Shown one piece after another: positions 34,714-43,977 of a stretch of DNA of 64,000 bases. Every line of letters starts with the position of its first letter. The first letter of the stretch is position 1. Source of the DNA: Brachybacterium sp. P6-10-X1 (lineage in GTDB: Bacteria > Actinomycetota > Actinomycetes > Actinomycetales > Dermabacteraceae); contig NZ_CP017297.1 of the NCBI RefSeq assembly GCF_001969445.1, positions 1,860,001 to 1,924,000 of the forward strand. Reading direction: 5' to 3'. Made by a program: the position numbers and the translations under genes. Below the pieces are notes generated by a model, which did no database searches, was not told the DNA's origin, and saw only the letters and a program-made list of their open reading frames with translations.

Positions 34714-35691
34714 TCAGAGCAGGTCGGCGCAATCCGTCAGGCGCTGCTGCCAGGCGGCGGCCGACTCCGCCGGGGCGGCATGCCGCTCCAGCAGCGCATC
34801 AGCGGGCTCCGGGCGGGCCACGGGCAGGGTGCCGCCCTCGGCGCGCAGCGGATCGGTGACCAGGTCCCCCGTCAGCAGGGTGGCCGTGGCGAGTCCGCAG
34901 GCGTACGAGAGGTCGGGCAGGGCGGCGGCGAGGGCGACGCCGGCGCTGAGGCCCACCCCGGATTCCAGAGCCGAGGAGACCACCACGGGAAGCCCTGCCT
35001 GCTCGGCCAGGTCCAGGCACCGCTGGACGCCTCCCAGCGGCTGCACCTTCATCACCAGCACGTCGGCCGCCTCCGCGCGCGCCACGCGCAGGGGATCCTC
35101 GGCGCGGCGCACCGATTCATCGGCGGCGATCGGCACGTCCAGGGCGCGGCGCAGGGCGGCGAGGTCCTCGATCTCGGCACAGGGCTGCTCGGCGTACTCC
35201 AGCCCGTCGGCGGCACGGTCCAGCACCGGGAGCGCCTCCAGGGCCTGCTCGAGGGTCCAGGCGGCGTTGGCGTCGACGCGCAGACGGGCGTCGGGCCCCA
35301 GGGCGTCCCGCACGGCCTCGAGCCGTTCGGCGTCCTCGGCGAGGGTCGAGGCGGGGTCGGCGACCTTGACCTTCGCGGTGCGGGCACCGCCGACGGTCGC
35401 GATCCGGTGGGCGAGCACGGCCGGGACCACGGGGATGGTGGCGTTGACCGCGATCCGGTCGCGGGCCGGGGCGGGACGGGTCGTGGTGGCGTCGGCGAGC
35501 GCGGCCCGCAGCCAGGTGGCGGACTCCTCGGTCCCGTAGTCCCAGAAGGGTGAGAACTCGGCCCAGCCGGCCGGTCCGTGCAGCAGGACGCCGTCCCGCT
35601 CGATGATGCCGCGGAAACGCGTGGTCAGGGGGATCGTCCACGCGGTCGCTCGGTCGATGCCGCGCTCGCGCAGGGCGGTGGGGATCTGCAT
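34714..35691 (-). CDS. menC: o-Succinylbenzoate synthase
   Basis: MenC is an enolase-superfamily dehydratase giving o-succinylbenzoate. The 325-residue protein has the lysine motif AKVKV, metal ligands in LRVDANAAW, LEYAEQPC and PIAADES, and the second catalytic lysine in ADVLVMKVQPLGG. TAGCCT lies six bases upstream of the ATG, so a leaderless mRNA is likely, although GGAGAA could also act as a ribosome binding site. It is divergent from menB across 202 bases and upstream of menD. Confidence 0.94.
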   Translation of the reverse strand: MQIPTALRERGIDRATAWTIPLTTRFRGIIERDGVLLHGPAGWAEFSPFWDYGTEESATWLRAALADATTTRPAPARDRIAVNATIPVVPAVLAHRIATVGGARTAKVKVADPASTLAEDAERLEAVRDALGPDARLRVDANAAWTLEQALEALPVLDRAADGLEYAEQPCAEIEDLAALRRALDVPIAADESVRRAEDPLRVARAEAADVLVMKVQPLGGVQRCLDLAEQAGLPVVVSSALESGVGLSAGVALAAALPDLSYACGLATATLLTGDLVTDPLRAEGGTLPVARPEPADALLERHAAPAESAAAWQQRLTDCADLL

Positions 35692-35697
35692 TTCTCC

Positions 35698-35703
35698 AGG
35701 CTA
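35698..35703 (-). promoter_or_regulatory. -10 element, menC
   Basis: TAGCCT ends six bases before the menC ATG. Confidence 0.5.
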
Positions 35704-35880
35704 GCGGGCCGGCGCCGGGACGGCGAAAGCCGGGGCGCGGCCGTGAGCCGGGGCACGGCCGCGACATGGTGTGGAGCGCCGGGAGGTGTCCTGGCGACGC
35801 TCTGTCGCGATGATCTCTCGCCAGCTCCGTCCCGTGCGCGGCGGAGATGACCCCAGGGACGATCACCACCGCAGCAGGAC

Positions 35881-35886
35881 TACTCT
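35881..35886 (+). promoter_or_regulatory. -10 element, leaderless menB
   Basis: TACTCT ends seven bases before the menB ATG. Confidence 0.5.
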
Positions 35887-35893
35887 GGCAGGC

Positions 35894-36889
35894 ATGACCA
35901 CGCCTCCGGATCCGCTGCCCCGCCAGGTCTCCGAGACCTTCGACCCCCGGATGTGGCGGGAGGTGGGCTCCGCCGAGCACGGCGGGCCGGCCTTCACCGA
36001 TCTCACCTACCACCGGGCCGTCGAGCGGGTCGAGAGCCCCGACGGCGAGCGGACCGGTCACGACCTGCCCACGGTGCGGATCGCCTTCGACCGGCCCGAG
36101 GTGCGCAACGCCTTCCGTCCGCACACGGTCGACGAGCTGTATCGGGCCCTGGACCATGCCCGCCTCGACACCGGAGTGGGGGTCATCCTGCTCACCGGCA
36201 ACGGCCCCTCCCCCAAGGACGGAGGCCGCTCCTACTGCTCCGGCGGCGACCAGCGCATCCGCGGTCGTGCCGGCTACGAGTACGCCGAGGCCGAGGAGCT
36301 GGGCGAGACCGGCCCGGTGCGCGCCGGCTCCAGCGGCCGCCTGCACATCCTCGAGGTGCAGCGCCTGATCCGCACCATGGGCAAGGTGGTGATCTCCGTC
36401 GTGAACGGCTGGGCGGCCGGCGGCGGGCACTCCCTGCACGTGGTTTCCGACCTCTCGATCGCCTCGCGCCAGCACGCCCGCTTCATGCAGACCGACGCGA
36501 ACGTCGGCTCCTTCGACGCCGGCTACGGCTCCGCCTACCTCGCCAAGCAGGTGGGGCAGAAGCGAGCCCGGGAGATCTTCTTCCTCGCCGAGGAGTACTC
36601 GGCCCAGGACGCCTACGACTGGGGCGCCGTGAACCGCGTCGCCGACCACGAGGAGATCGAGACCGAGGCCCTGGCGATGGCCGCGCGGATCGCCACGAAG
36701 TCACCGCAGGCCATCCGCATGCTGAAGTTCGCCTTCAACCTCGCCGACGACGGCCTCATGGGCCAGCAGGTCTTCGCCGGCGAGGCGACCCGGCTGGCGT
36801 ACATGACCGACGAGGCCGCCGAAGGGCGCGACGCCTTCCTCGAGAAGCGCTCCCCCGACTGGTCGCCGTTCCCCCACCCCCAGGGCTGA
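35894..36889 (+). CDS. menB: 1,4-Dihydroxy-2-naphthoyl-CoA synthase
   Basis: MenB is a crotonase-fold enzyme that closes the naphthoquinone ring from o-succinylbenzoyl-CoA. The 331-residue product carries the family stretches YCSGGDQRIRG, VVNGWAAGGGHSLHVVSDLS, FMQTDANVGSFDAGYGSAYL and EEYSAQDAYDWGAVNRV, and is of the longer actinobacterial type. The ATG at 35894 fits the nearby -10; an open frame to 35771 has no support. menE follows after seven bases. Confidence 0.97.
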   Translation: MTTPPDPLPRQVSETFDPRMWREVGSAEHGGPAFTDLTYHRAVERVESPDGERTGHDLPTVRIAFDRPEVRNAFRPHTVDELYRALDHARLDTGVGVILLTGNGPSPKDGGRSYCSGGDQRIRGRAGYEYAEAEELGETGPVRAGSSGRLHILEVQRLIRTMGKVVISVVNGWAAGGGHSLHVVSDLSIASRQHARFMQTDANVGSFDAGYGSAYLAKQVGQKRAREIFFLAEEYSAQDAYDWGAVNRVADHEEIETEALAMAARIATKSPQAIRMLKFAFNLADDGLMGQQVFAGEATRLAYMTDEAAEGRDAFLEKRSPDWSPFPHPQG

Positions 36890-36896
36890 GCGCACG

Positions 36897-38264
36897 ATGT
36901 CCGGTCCGTCCGAACCGCGCGGCACGTCCGATCCGTGCAGCACCACCGAACTGCGCGACGACTCCGGCCTGCCCTGGCTGGTGCCGGCCGCCTATGACGC
37001 CTCCGCCGCCTCGCTGACTGCACACGCCCGTGCGATCGGCGAGGTCATGGCCGGCACGGGGCGGCTGTGGCTGGGCCCCTTCGACCCTCCGTCCGCGCTG
37101 CCGACGGGGTTCGAGGACACCGCCCTGGTCGTGCCCACCTCCGGGTCCACCGGCACCGCGAAGGCCGTGGCCCTGAACCGCGAGGCGCTGCTCGCCTTGC
37201 AGGATGCGACCGCCCACCTGCTGGCCGGCGACCCCGCGACCGGCGGGATCGGCGCGAATGCTGCGCCTGCCGCGACGGAGGGGCACGGATTCTGGCTCCC
37301 CCTGCTGCCCCCGACGCACATCGCCGGCGTGCAGGTCCTCGCCCGCGCCCATCGCACCGCCCAGGTGCTGGGCCGGGAGGACCCCGCTCTGCCCGATCCG
37401 CTGCCGGACCTGCGCGGCCACTTCGACGCCGCCGCCTTCGTCGCTCTCGCCGAGCCCGCTCTCGAGCAGGCCGAGCAGGCCGGTCTGCCCGCGTACACCT
37501 CGCTCGTGCCCACCCAGCTGACCCGGATCGTCACCGGCGCGACCGGGGCCGATGCCCGGGCCCGCTCCGTCCTGAAGCGTTTCGCCGCGGTGCTGGTGGG
37601 CGGTGCCGCCACCAGCGAGGAGATCCTCGCGAAGGCCGCGGCCCAGCGGATCCGGGTGCGGACCACCTACGGCTCCTCGGAGACCGCGGGCGGCTGCGTC
37701 TACGACCGGATCGCCCTGCCCGGCGTCGAGCTCGGCCTCGAGAGGCCCGATGCGGGCGGGGCCGGGCGACTGGTCATCGCCTCCCCCACCCTCGCGCTCG
37801 GGTATCTCACCGCCGACGGCTCCCCCGACACCACATCGTTCGCGCATACGGCGGACGGTCGACGCACCTTCACCACCTCCGACCTCGCCGAGCTGGACAC
37901 CGACGGTGCGCTGACCGTGCTCGGGCGGGCCGACGACGTGATCAACACCGGCGGACGCAAGGTGCTCCCCCAGGACGTGGAGCGGGCCATCGACCGCTCG
38001 CTCATGCTGCGCGGCCTGGTGCGTTCGAGCGTCGTGGTCGGGGTGGACGACCCCGACTGGGGGCAGCGGGTCGAAGCACTGGTCACGCTCGAGGACGGGG
38101 CGGAGCCGGCCGAGGCGACGGCCCTGGTGCGCTCGGCCCTGCGCACCAGCGACGTGCCCGCACACATGATCCCCAAGCGGGTGCACGTGCTCGACCGGCT
38201 GCCGCTGCTGGGCATCGGCAAGGTCGACCGCGCCGCCGCTCGCCACCTCGCCGCCACGCGCTGA
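36897..38264 (+). CDS. menE: o-Succinylbenzoate-CoA ligase
   Basis: MenE is an ANL-superfamily ligase that adenylates o-succinylbenzoate and loads CoA. The 455-residue protein has the AMP-binding P-loop TSGSTGTAKAVALNR, the TYGSSETAGGCVYD motif, the hinge aspartate region TSDLAELDTDGALTVLGRADD and the C-terminal lysine segment IGKVDRAA. It begins seven bases after the menB stop, so they share a transcript. Length and motif order are normal for this enzyme. Confidence 0.94.
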   Translation: MSGPSEPRGTSDPCSTTELRDDSGLPWLVPAAYDASAASLTAHARAIGEVMAGTGRLWLGPFDPPSALPTGFEDTALVVPTSGSTGTAKAVALNREALLALQDATAHLLAGDPATGGIGANAAPAATEGHGFWLPLLPPTHIAGVQVLARAHRTAQVLGREDPALPDPLPDLRGHFDAAAFVALAEPALEQAEQAGLPAYTSLVPTQLTRIVTGATGADARARSVLKRFAAVLVGGAATSEEILAKAAAQRIRVRTTYGSSETAGGCVYDRIALPGVELGLERPDAGGAGRLVIASPTLALGYLTADGSPDTTSFAHTADGRRTFTTSDLAELDTDGALTVLGRADDVINTGGRKVLPQDVERAIDRSLMLRGLVRSSVVVGVDDPDWGQRVEALVTLEDGAEPAEATALVRSALRTSDVPAHMIPKRVHVLDRLPLLGIGKVDRAAARHLAATR

Positions 38265-38428
38265 GAGCCCGGGCGGCACCGCCCCGGAGGCCGCGGGCCG
38301 GGAACTCACGCGGTGCGGCCGGGGCCGTCGGCCCGTGCTCTCCGACACGGTCCCGATGCGCGGCCCGACCGCGGCGTATCCTCAGGGAGGCCCCCGACCG
38401 GGCGGCCACCGATCGCACGAGGAGCACG

Positions 38429-39325
38429 ATGGCCGGCCTGTCGCAGTGGGTGGAGGGCGCCCGCCCCAAGACCCTGCCCGCCGCGCTGGCCCCCGTCGCC
38501 GCCGGCACCGGGGTCGCGATCTGGCAGCTGGGCGAGCAGTCCGGCGCCGTCGACTGGACCCTGGTGATCCCCCGGGGCGTGCTCGCCCTCGCCGTCTCCT
38601 TCAGCCTGCAGATCGGCGTGAACTTCGCCAACGACTACTCCGACGGGATCCGCGGCACCGACGACGACCGGGTGGGCCCGTTCCGTCTCACCGGTTCCGG
38701 CGCCGCGGCTCCGCGCACCGTGAAGAGGGCCGCGATCGGCTCCCTCGCCGCCGGTGCCGTGTTCGGCATCGCCCTGATCGCTCTCGCGCAGATCTGGTGG
38801 GCGCTGGTGGTCGGTGCCGCCGCCATCGCCGCAGCCTGGTTCTACACCGGGGGGCGCAGGCCCTACGGGTACCGGGGGCTCGGCGAGCTCTTCGTCTTCG
38901 TCTTCTTCGGGCTGGTGGCGGTGGGCGGCACCGCCTACGCGATCACGCCCCACCCGAACTGGGTCACACTGCTGGTCTCGGTCGCCATCGGGCTGCTGGC
39001 CGTCGCCCTGATGCTGACCAACAACCTGCGCGACATCCCCACCGACGCCGTCGCCGGCAAGCGCACCCTCGCGGTGCGGTTGGGACAGCGCGGCACCCGC
39101 GCCCTGTTCACCGCGAACCTGCTGGCGCCCTTCGTGCTGATGGTCCCGGTGATGGTGGTGCAGCCGCCGGTGCTGCTGGTGCTCGCGGCCCTGCCGTTGG
39201 CTTTCGCGCCGGTGCGCGCCGTCCTCGGCGGCGCCCGGGGCCGCGATCTGATCCCTGTGCTGGGCAGGACGGGCCGGCTCGAGCTGGTGTTCTCGCTGCT
39301 GCTCCTGCTCGGCCTGGCCCTCTGA
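38429..39325 (+). CDS. menA: 1,4-Dihydroxy-2-naphthoate octaprenyltransferase-type enzyme
   Basis: MenA attaches the polyprenyl tail to 1,4-dihydroxy-2-naphthoate in the membrane. The 298-residue UbiA-family protein has the two Asp-rich motifs (NFANDYSDGIRGTDDD and LTNNLRDIPTDAVAGKRTLA) and about eight membrane segments. ACGAGGAG precedes the ATG, and a TATCCT hexamer at 38379 could be its own -10. It lies 164 bases after menE on the same strand. Confidence 0.94.
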   Translation: MAGLSQWVEGARPKTLPAALAPVAAGTGVAIWQLGEQSGAVDWTLVIPRGVLALAVSFSLQIGVNFANDYSDGIRGTDDDRVGPFRLTGSGAAAPRTVKRAAIGSLAAGAVFGIALIALAQIWWALVVGAAAIAAAWFYTGGRRPYGYRGLGELFVFVFFGLVAVGGTAYAITPHPNWVTLLVSVAIGLLAVALMLTNNLRDIPTDAVAGKRTLAVRLGQRGTRALFTANLLAPFVLMVPVMVVQPPVLLVLAALPLAFAPVRAVLGGARGRDLIPVLGRTGRLELVFSLLLLLGLAL

Positions 39326-39423
39326 GCACGAGTGCCGCAGCCGGGGCCGACGAGCTCCCGCCGGCGTGATCTCGCGTCGGCGAGGGCCGCAGGGCGCCGG
39401 ATCCCCGCGCGCCGCCGGGCGAC

Positions 39424-39765
39424 TCACTCGCCGCGGGCAGGCCCCGTGCCGCGGTCGGCGTCGTCCGCCTCGTCGCCCGCCAGGTCCTCACCGTCCGCCG
39501 CGTCCTCGTCGAGCACCGCGTCCTCCGCATCGGCGTCCGGGTCGACCGGCTGGCCCTTGCGCGCGCGACGCCGCTCGTCGGCCGCCTTCCAGCGCATCGC
39601 GGCGGAGGAGCGGAGCCGATCGAGGAAGAGGATCGAGATCAGCATCGCGATCAGCGCCGCCAGCGCGGCCGCCAGCAGCAGCCCGACGTCGAACAGGGTG
39701 AGGAGCCACCAGATCCCCACCCACAGAACCAGCCGGATGACGGCGAAAAGGGCCATGTCTCGCAT
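39424..39765 (-). CDS. DUF4229 small membrane protein
   Basis: The 113-residue protein has two adjoining hydrophobic segments (about 5-24 and 27-48), a basic stretch (RLRSSAAMRWKAADERRRAR) and an acidic C-terminal tail, which is the layout of actinobacterial DUF4229. Function is unknown. TACGCT lies six bases before the ATG. It converges with menA and is divergent from the small gene at 39841. Confidence 0.75.
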   Translation of the reverse strand: MRDMALFAVIRLVLWVGIWWLLTLFDVGLLLAAALAALIAMLISILFLDRLRSSAAMRWKAADERRRARKGQPVDPDADAEDAVLDEDAADGEDLAGDEADDADRGTGPARGE

Positions 39766-39771
39766 GGCTCC

Positions 39772-39777
39772 AGCGTA
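39772..39777 (-). promoter_or_regulatory. -10 element, leaderless DUF4229 gene
   Basis: TACGCT ends six bases before the ATG at 39765, within GAACTACGCTGG shared with menD (there GCGAACTACGCTGG). Confidence 0.5.
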
Positions 39778-39828
39778 GTTCTCCCGGATGGCAGCTCCCC
39801 GACCCTGCTCAGGTTCAGGTGCGCTCAG

Positions 39829-39834
39829 TAGACT
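39829..39834 (+). promoter_or_regulatory. -10 element, leaderless gene at 39841
   Basis: TAGACT ends six bases before the ATG. Confidence 0.5.
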
Positions 39835-39840
39835 TCGGCC

Positions 39841-40194
39841 ATGCTTCGCGGCTTCCTGGTAGTGCTCTCCATCGCTCTGACGGTGTTCGCCCTCGCCGAC
39901 TGCGTCCAGACCGAGAACGACAAGGTGCGGGGCATCCCGAAGTGGGCGTGGGTCGCTCTGATCGTGCTGCTGCCCTGGGTGGGGCCGATCACCTGGCTGG
40001 TCGTCGGCAAGGATCGGCCGGACGAGGGCGGGGTCGACCGTCCCCGGCGGGAGGGGCCCACCGCACCCGACGAGGACCCCGAGTTCCTGCGTCGCCTGGA
40101 CGAGGACATCCGCCGGGAGCGTCGTGAGCGCCAGCAGCGCGACCAGGGCGGCGAGGGGACGGACGGACCCGCCGGCGGGTCCCCGAACACCTGA
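39841..40194 (+). CDS. PLD-nuclease N-terminal-like small membrane protein
   Basis: The 117-residue protein has two membrane segments (about 3-20 and 36-56) around VRGIPKWAWVALIVLLPWVG, the pattern of the PLDc_N (cardiolipin synthase N-terminal) domain, followed by a charged, probably coiled cytoplasmic tail rich in Arg and Glu. There is no catalytic phospholipase domain. Such stand-alone domains are common in Actinobacteria and have no known function. Confidence 0.75.
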   Translation: MLRGFLVVLSIALTVFALADCVQTENDKVRGIPKWAWVALIVLLPWVGPITWLVVGKDRPDEGGVDRPRREGPTAPDEDPEFLRRLDEDIRRERRERQQRDQGGEGTDGPAGGSPNT

Positions 40195-40211
40195 GGCGCC
40201 CGGGCTCTTGC

Positions 40212-41297
40212 TCAGAGACCGGAGTAGGAGTGCAGGCCGTTGATCACCGTGTTGACGATCGTGTAGTTGAACACCACGGCCACGAATCCGGCGAGGGCGA
40301 GTCCGGCGGCACGGCTGCCGCGGAAGCCGCCGGTGGCGCGGGCGTGCAGGTAGGCGGCGTAGATCACCCAGATGATGAAGGTCCACACCTCCTTGGGGTC
40401 CCAGCCCCAGTAGCGGCCCCATGCTTCGCGGGCCCAGATCGCCCCGAAGATCAGCGTGAAGGTCCAGCACACGAAGGCGACCGAGTGGATCCGGAAGCTC
40501 AGACCCTCCAGCACCGTGGAGCTGGGCAGACGGTCCAGCACGTGGCCGAAGCGTCCCCAGTGCTCGGGGAGCGCCTCGCCGGCCTCAGCCTTCTGGACCA
40601 GGGCGCGCTCGTGACGCGCCTGCAGCAGCTGCATCGAGGCGACGACGGCGCCGAGGATGGACAGGGCCGTCGAGAGGACGGCGACGGAGATGTGGATGTA
40701 GATCCAGTGCGAGTTCTGCAGGCTCGGAGTCAGCTGGGCGGCCGGCACGATCCACAGGGTCTGCGCCAGCAGCATCAGAAGCAGCACCGGGCCGACCACG
40801 AAGGTGCCCAGGACCCGCAGCTCGACGCGTTTGATGCTGAAGACCAAGAAGGCGGCCATCACGACGGCGGAGCTGGTGGTGGCGAACTCGTACATGTTCG
40901 CCCACGGCACCCGCTGAGTGGCGATCGCGCGGCAGGCCACGCCCGAGATGTGCAGGACGGTCGCCGCCATGGCCAGAAGGAAGGCGAAGCGCTGGGACGT
41001 CATCGTGCCCGAGGAGGCGCCGTTCTCGGCCCCTCCCCCGGCGCTCCCGGCCCCGGCCCCGGGCCCGTCGGCCTCCGCCGGCAGGCTCGAGGTCGCGCCG
41101 CGGCCCGCGCCGATCGTCGCGGGCTGAGCCGTGCGCGCCGTCTGCTGCTGTTCCTCGCGGGCCGCCAGGCGCGCGTCGCTGCGACGCTGCGAGGTGGAGG
41201 CGAGGTCGGCGGAGAAGCCGATCAGCGCGAGCACGTACAGCACGATCGTCACCACGATGAGGAGATTGGAGATCTCCGCCAGCTGCTGGTCAATCAC
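40212..41297 (-). CDS. ccsB: Cytochrome c biogenesis protein CcsB (ResC type)
   Basis: CcsB carries heme across the membrane to the system II cytochrome c synthase. The 361-residue protein has about eight membrane segments and the WWD-type heme motif WGRYWGWDPKEVWTFIIW, with conserved histidines before and after. The segment between the first and second membrane helix (about 40-95) is low-complexity Ala/Gly and unusually long. Its start overlaps the resB stop by four bases, as last gene of the maturation operon. Confidence 0.96.
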   Translation of the reverse strand: MIDQQLAEISNLLIVVTIVLYVLALIGFSADLASTSQRRSDARLAAREEQQQTARTAQPATIGAGRGATSSLPAEADGPGAGAGSAGGGAENGASSGTMTSQRFAFLLAMAATVLHISGVACRAIATQRVPWANMYEFATTSSAVVMAAFLVFSIKRVELRVLGTFVVGPVLLLMLLAQTLWIVPAAQLTPSLQNSHWIYIHISVAVLSTALSILGAVVASMQLLQARHERALVQKAEAGEALPEHWGRFGHVLDRLPSSTVLEGLSFRIHSVAFVCWTFTLIFGAIWAREAWGRYWGWDPKEVWTFIIWVIYAAYLHARATGGFRGSRAAGLALAGFVAVVFNYTIVNTVINGLHSYSGL

Positions 41298-43141
41298 TGT
41301 GCACTTCCTTCGGGGGGTGGATAGGTGGCCGCTTCCGGCCCCGTCTTCTCGGAGGGCCGGGGCCCATCCTGCTCCGCGGCGAGCTTCTGCGCCAGAGCGC
41401 TCACGTCATCGGCCAGCGCGGGATCGTCGCTGCGGGCGAGCCCGGCGACTTCCAGCACGACCGTGCCGTCGGTGCCACGGGCGCCGCCGGTGCCGTCGGT
41501 CCGGGCGACGCGCACCCAGAGGCGGCGACGCGGCACGAACAGCGACAGGATCAGTCCACCCGCGGCGGTCAGGGCGCTGACCAGCACCCAGCGCTCGAAC
41601 GGATCGTGGGCGACGTCGAAGGCCGCGTAGCGGCGGACGCCGTCGAAGGTGATCTCGGAGCCGTCGGGCAGCTCGAAGCGCTGGCCCGGGGTGAGCTTGA
41701 TCAGCATGGGCGAGCCGTCCTCGCCCGTGACCTGGTCGAGAGAGCTGACGTCGACCTCGTAGGCGTTCTGCGGGATTCCCGCGTCCAGACCCAGGTCGCC
41801 GTGGTAGACGGTCAGCGCCAGCATCGGGTTCATCAGATCGGGATAGATCGAGTGCGGGCCCTGCTCGTCGATCTGCCCGGTGGGCAGGAAGAAGCCGACG
41901 ACGGCCGTCTGCTTCGGCTGCGCGTCGGGCGCCTTGATCACCAGCTGGGAGGTGTATCCGGTGTCTCCCATCGGCACCGTGATCACGGGCCCCTCGGCCA
42001 CCACGGTGCCCTCGGGGTCGGTCACGGTCACCTCGGGGGCGTAGCCGTTGCCGAGCAGGTACATGGAGCTGCCGTCGACGTGCAAGGGCTTGTTGACCTG
42101 CAGGGTGCGCTTCTCGTGTTCCTCGCCCGGGGTGGTCACCGCGATATCGGCCTCGAAGGACAGCGGCTGGCCCACGCGGGACTCGTCGGCGCCCTCGAGC
42201 ACGTACTCGGCGCGGAAGTCCTCCAGGGTGAACTGGAACGGGGGCATGGCGGAGGAGTCGAACCAGGCGCCGGACTCGAAGGAGTCGTACTGGGTCAGGG
42301 AGTTGGAGAAGCCCTCGCCCTCGACCACGGTGATCTGCCCGCGGTAGCTGGTCAGCTGGCCGCCGGCCACGCAGATCAGCACGCCGACGAGCGCGATGTG
42401 GAACAGCAGGTTGCCGCTCTCGCGCAGCAGCCCCCGCTCGGCGCTGACCGAGCGCGAGCGCTTCTCCTCGCGCACGACGGTGCGGTAGCGCGAACGTCGC
42501 AGGGAGCGGTGCGCCGCCTCCAGCAGGCTGTCGGCGTCCGCCCCCGGCAGCTCGAGGCGGGTGTACCCGGTGAAGCGGGTCAACCGCGAGGGCGTGCGGG
42601 GCGGCTGGGCCCGCAGCTGGCGCAGGTGCACCCCCACTCGCGGCACGATGCAGCCGATCAGCGAGATGAACAGCAGCAGGTAGATCGCCGAGAACCACGG
42701 CGAGGAGAACACGTCGAAGAAGCCCAAGGTGTCGAGGATCTCGCCCCAGCGGCCGTTCTCGTCGAGGAACTCCTGCGTCAGCGAGGGGTTCACGCTGCGC
42801 TGCGGGTACAACGAGCCCGGCACGGCGGCGATGGCGAGCAGCATCAGCAGGATCAGGGCGGTCTGCATGCTGGTCAGCTGGCGCCACAGGAAGCGCAGCG
42901 TGCCCCGCAGGCCGAGCGCGGGGGCGTTCGCACCGCGCCGCGGCGGGCGGGGGGCGTCCTTGTCGCGCTTGCTGCTCCAGGCGTCGGCGGCGATGTCCGT
43001 GCCGCGGTCGGTGCCGGTCGGGCCGCCGGCATCGCGGGGTCCGCGGCGGTGGTTCGGGTCGTTCGGGTCGTTCGGGTCGTGGTCCAGGGTCTGATCCGTC
43101 CTGTCCGGGGCCGTCTCGGGCCCGTCGTCCTTCTCGCGCAT
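41294..43141 (-). CDS. resB: Cytochrome c biogenesis protein ResB
   Basis: ResB forms the cytochrome c synthase with CcsB. The 615-residue protein has a low-complexity N-terminal tail (about 1-80, with PNDPNDPN repeats), membrane segments near 90-115, 145-165 and 245-265, a large extracytoplasmic domain (about 270-535) and a final membrane segment near 540-560. The ATG at 43141 overlaps the ccdA stop by one base (TGATG); the long open frame upstream is antisense to ccdA and not used. Expression is clearly coupled. Confidence 0.95.
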   Translation of the reverse strand: MREKDDGPETAPDRTDQTLDHDPNDPNDPNHRRGPRDAGGPTGTDRGTDIAADAWSSKRDKDAPRPPRRGANAPALGLRGTLRFLWRQLTSMQTALILLMLLAIAAVPGSLYPQRSVNPSLTQEFLDENGRWGEILDTLGFFDVFSSPWFSAIYLLLFISLIGCIVPRVGVHLRQLRAQPPRTPSRLTRFTGYTRLELPGADADSLLEAAHRSLRRSRYRTVVREEKRSRSVSAERGLLRESGNLLFHIALVGVLICVAGGQLTSYRGQITVVEGEGFSNSLTQYDSFESGAWFDSSAMPPFQFTLEDFRAEYVLEGADESRVGQPLSFEADIAVTTPGEEHEKRTLQVNKPLHVDGSSMYLLGNGYAPEVTVTDPEGTVVAEGPVITVPMGDTGYTSQLVIKAPDAQPKQTAVVGFFLPTGQIDEQGPHSIYPDLMNPMLALTVYHGDLGLDAGIPQNAYEVDVSSLDQVTGEDGSPMLIKLTPGQRFELPDGSEITFDGVRRYAAFDVAHDPFERWVLVSALTAAGGLILSLFVPRRRLWVRVARTDGTGGARGTDGTVVLEVAGLARSDDPALADDVSALAQKLAAEQDGPRPSEKTGPEAATYPPPEGSAQ

Positions 43142-43977
43142 CACACCACCGGCTCGAAGGTCGCGACAAGCCCTTGCAGCTCGCTCATCCAGGCCGCCCA
43201 CACACCGGTCATCAGCAGCACGCCGATCGCGATCAGCAGCGCCCCGGAGAGCAGGCCGATGGTGCGTCGGTGCCGCGCGAGCTTCTTGGACAGGCCCAGG
43301 GCCCGGTCGAACAGCAGCGCGAACAGCACGAAGGGGATGCCGAGGCCGAGCGAGTAGGCCAGGGCCAGGATCCCGCCGCGCAGTGCCGCGCCATCTCCCC
43401 CGCCGTCCAGGGACAGGGCGACGATCGCGGCATAGGTGGGGCCGATGCACGGGGTCCAGCTGAGACCGAACACGAGCCCCATCAACGGGGCACCGAGGAG
43501 CCCTGCGTCGGGCTTCTTGCTGGTCACGAGACGGTTCGACCCGAGCCCGGGGAACACCCCCAGGAACACGAGACCCATCAGCAGCACGATCGCCCCGGCG
43601 ATGCGGTTGATCCACACGCTGTAGGCCTGCAGCAGGTAGCCGAGCGCTCCGGCGAAGCCGCCGAGGATCATGAACACCACGGCGAAGCCGGCGACGAACA
43701 GGATGCTGCCGGCAAGCATGCGGCCGCTCCCGGCGCGGCCGCCCGAGGGAGCAGCTCGGCGGCGGCCCCCGCCGCCGACCCGGCCGGCCCCGCCGGTGCC
43801 GACGGCGCCCTGCCCGGCGAGGCCGGAGACGTAGCCGAGATACCCGGGCACCACCGGCAGCACGCACGGGGACAGGAAGGCGACCAGACCGGCCGCGGCG
43901 GCGACGGCCACCGCCAGCAGCAGGGAGCCGGACAGCGCGGTGGCCTGGAAGGCGTCTCCGACCTCGGCAGTGATCAT
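43141..43977 (-). CDS. ccdA: Thiol-disulfide transporter CcdA
   Basis: CcdA passes reducing power through the membrane to keep apocytochrome cysteines reduced. The 278-residue protein has six membrane segments and the two conserved Pro-flanked cysteines (FLSPCVLPVVPGYLGYV, C38; SWTPCIGPTYAAI). A basic Gly/Arg loop (about 52-75) between the first two helices is longer than usual. Start overlaps the tlpA stop by four bases. Confidence 0.95.
   Translation of the reverse strand: MITAEVGDAFQATALSGSLLLAVAVAAAAGLVAFLSPCVLPVVPGYLGYVSGLAGQGAVGTGGAGRVGGGGRRRAAPSGGRAGSGRMLAGSILFVAGFAVVFMILGGFAGALGYLLQAYSVWINRIAGAIVLLMGLVFLGVFPGLGSNRLVTSKKPDAGLLGAPLMGLVFGLSWTPCIGPTYAAIVALSLDGGGDGAALRGGILALAYSLGLGIPFVLFALLFDRALGLSKKLARHRRTIGLLSGALLIAIGVLLMTGVWAAWMSELQGLVATFEPVV

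Noticed and set aside
43141..43867. Upstream extension of the resB frame
   Set aside because: It is antisense-frame sequence of ccdA on the same strand, and the TGATG overlap gives the correct ATG at 43141.
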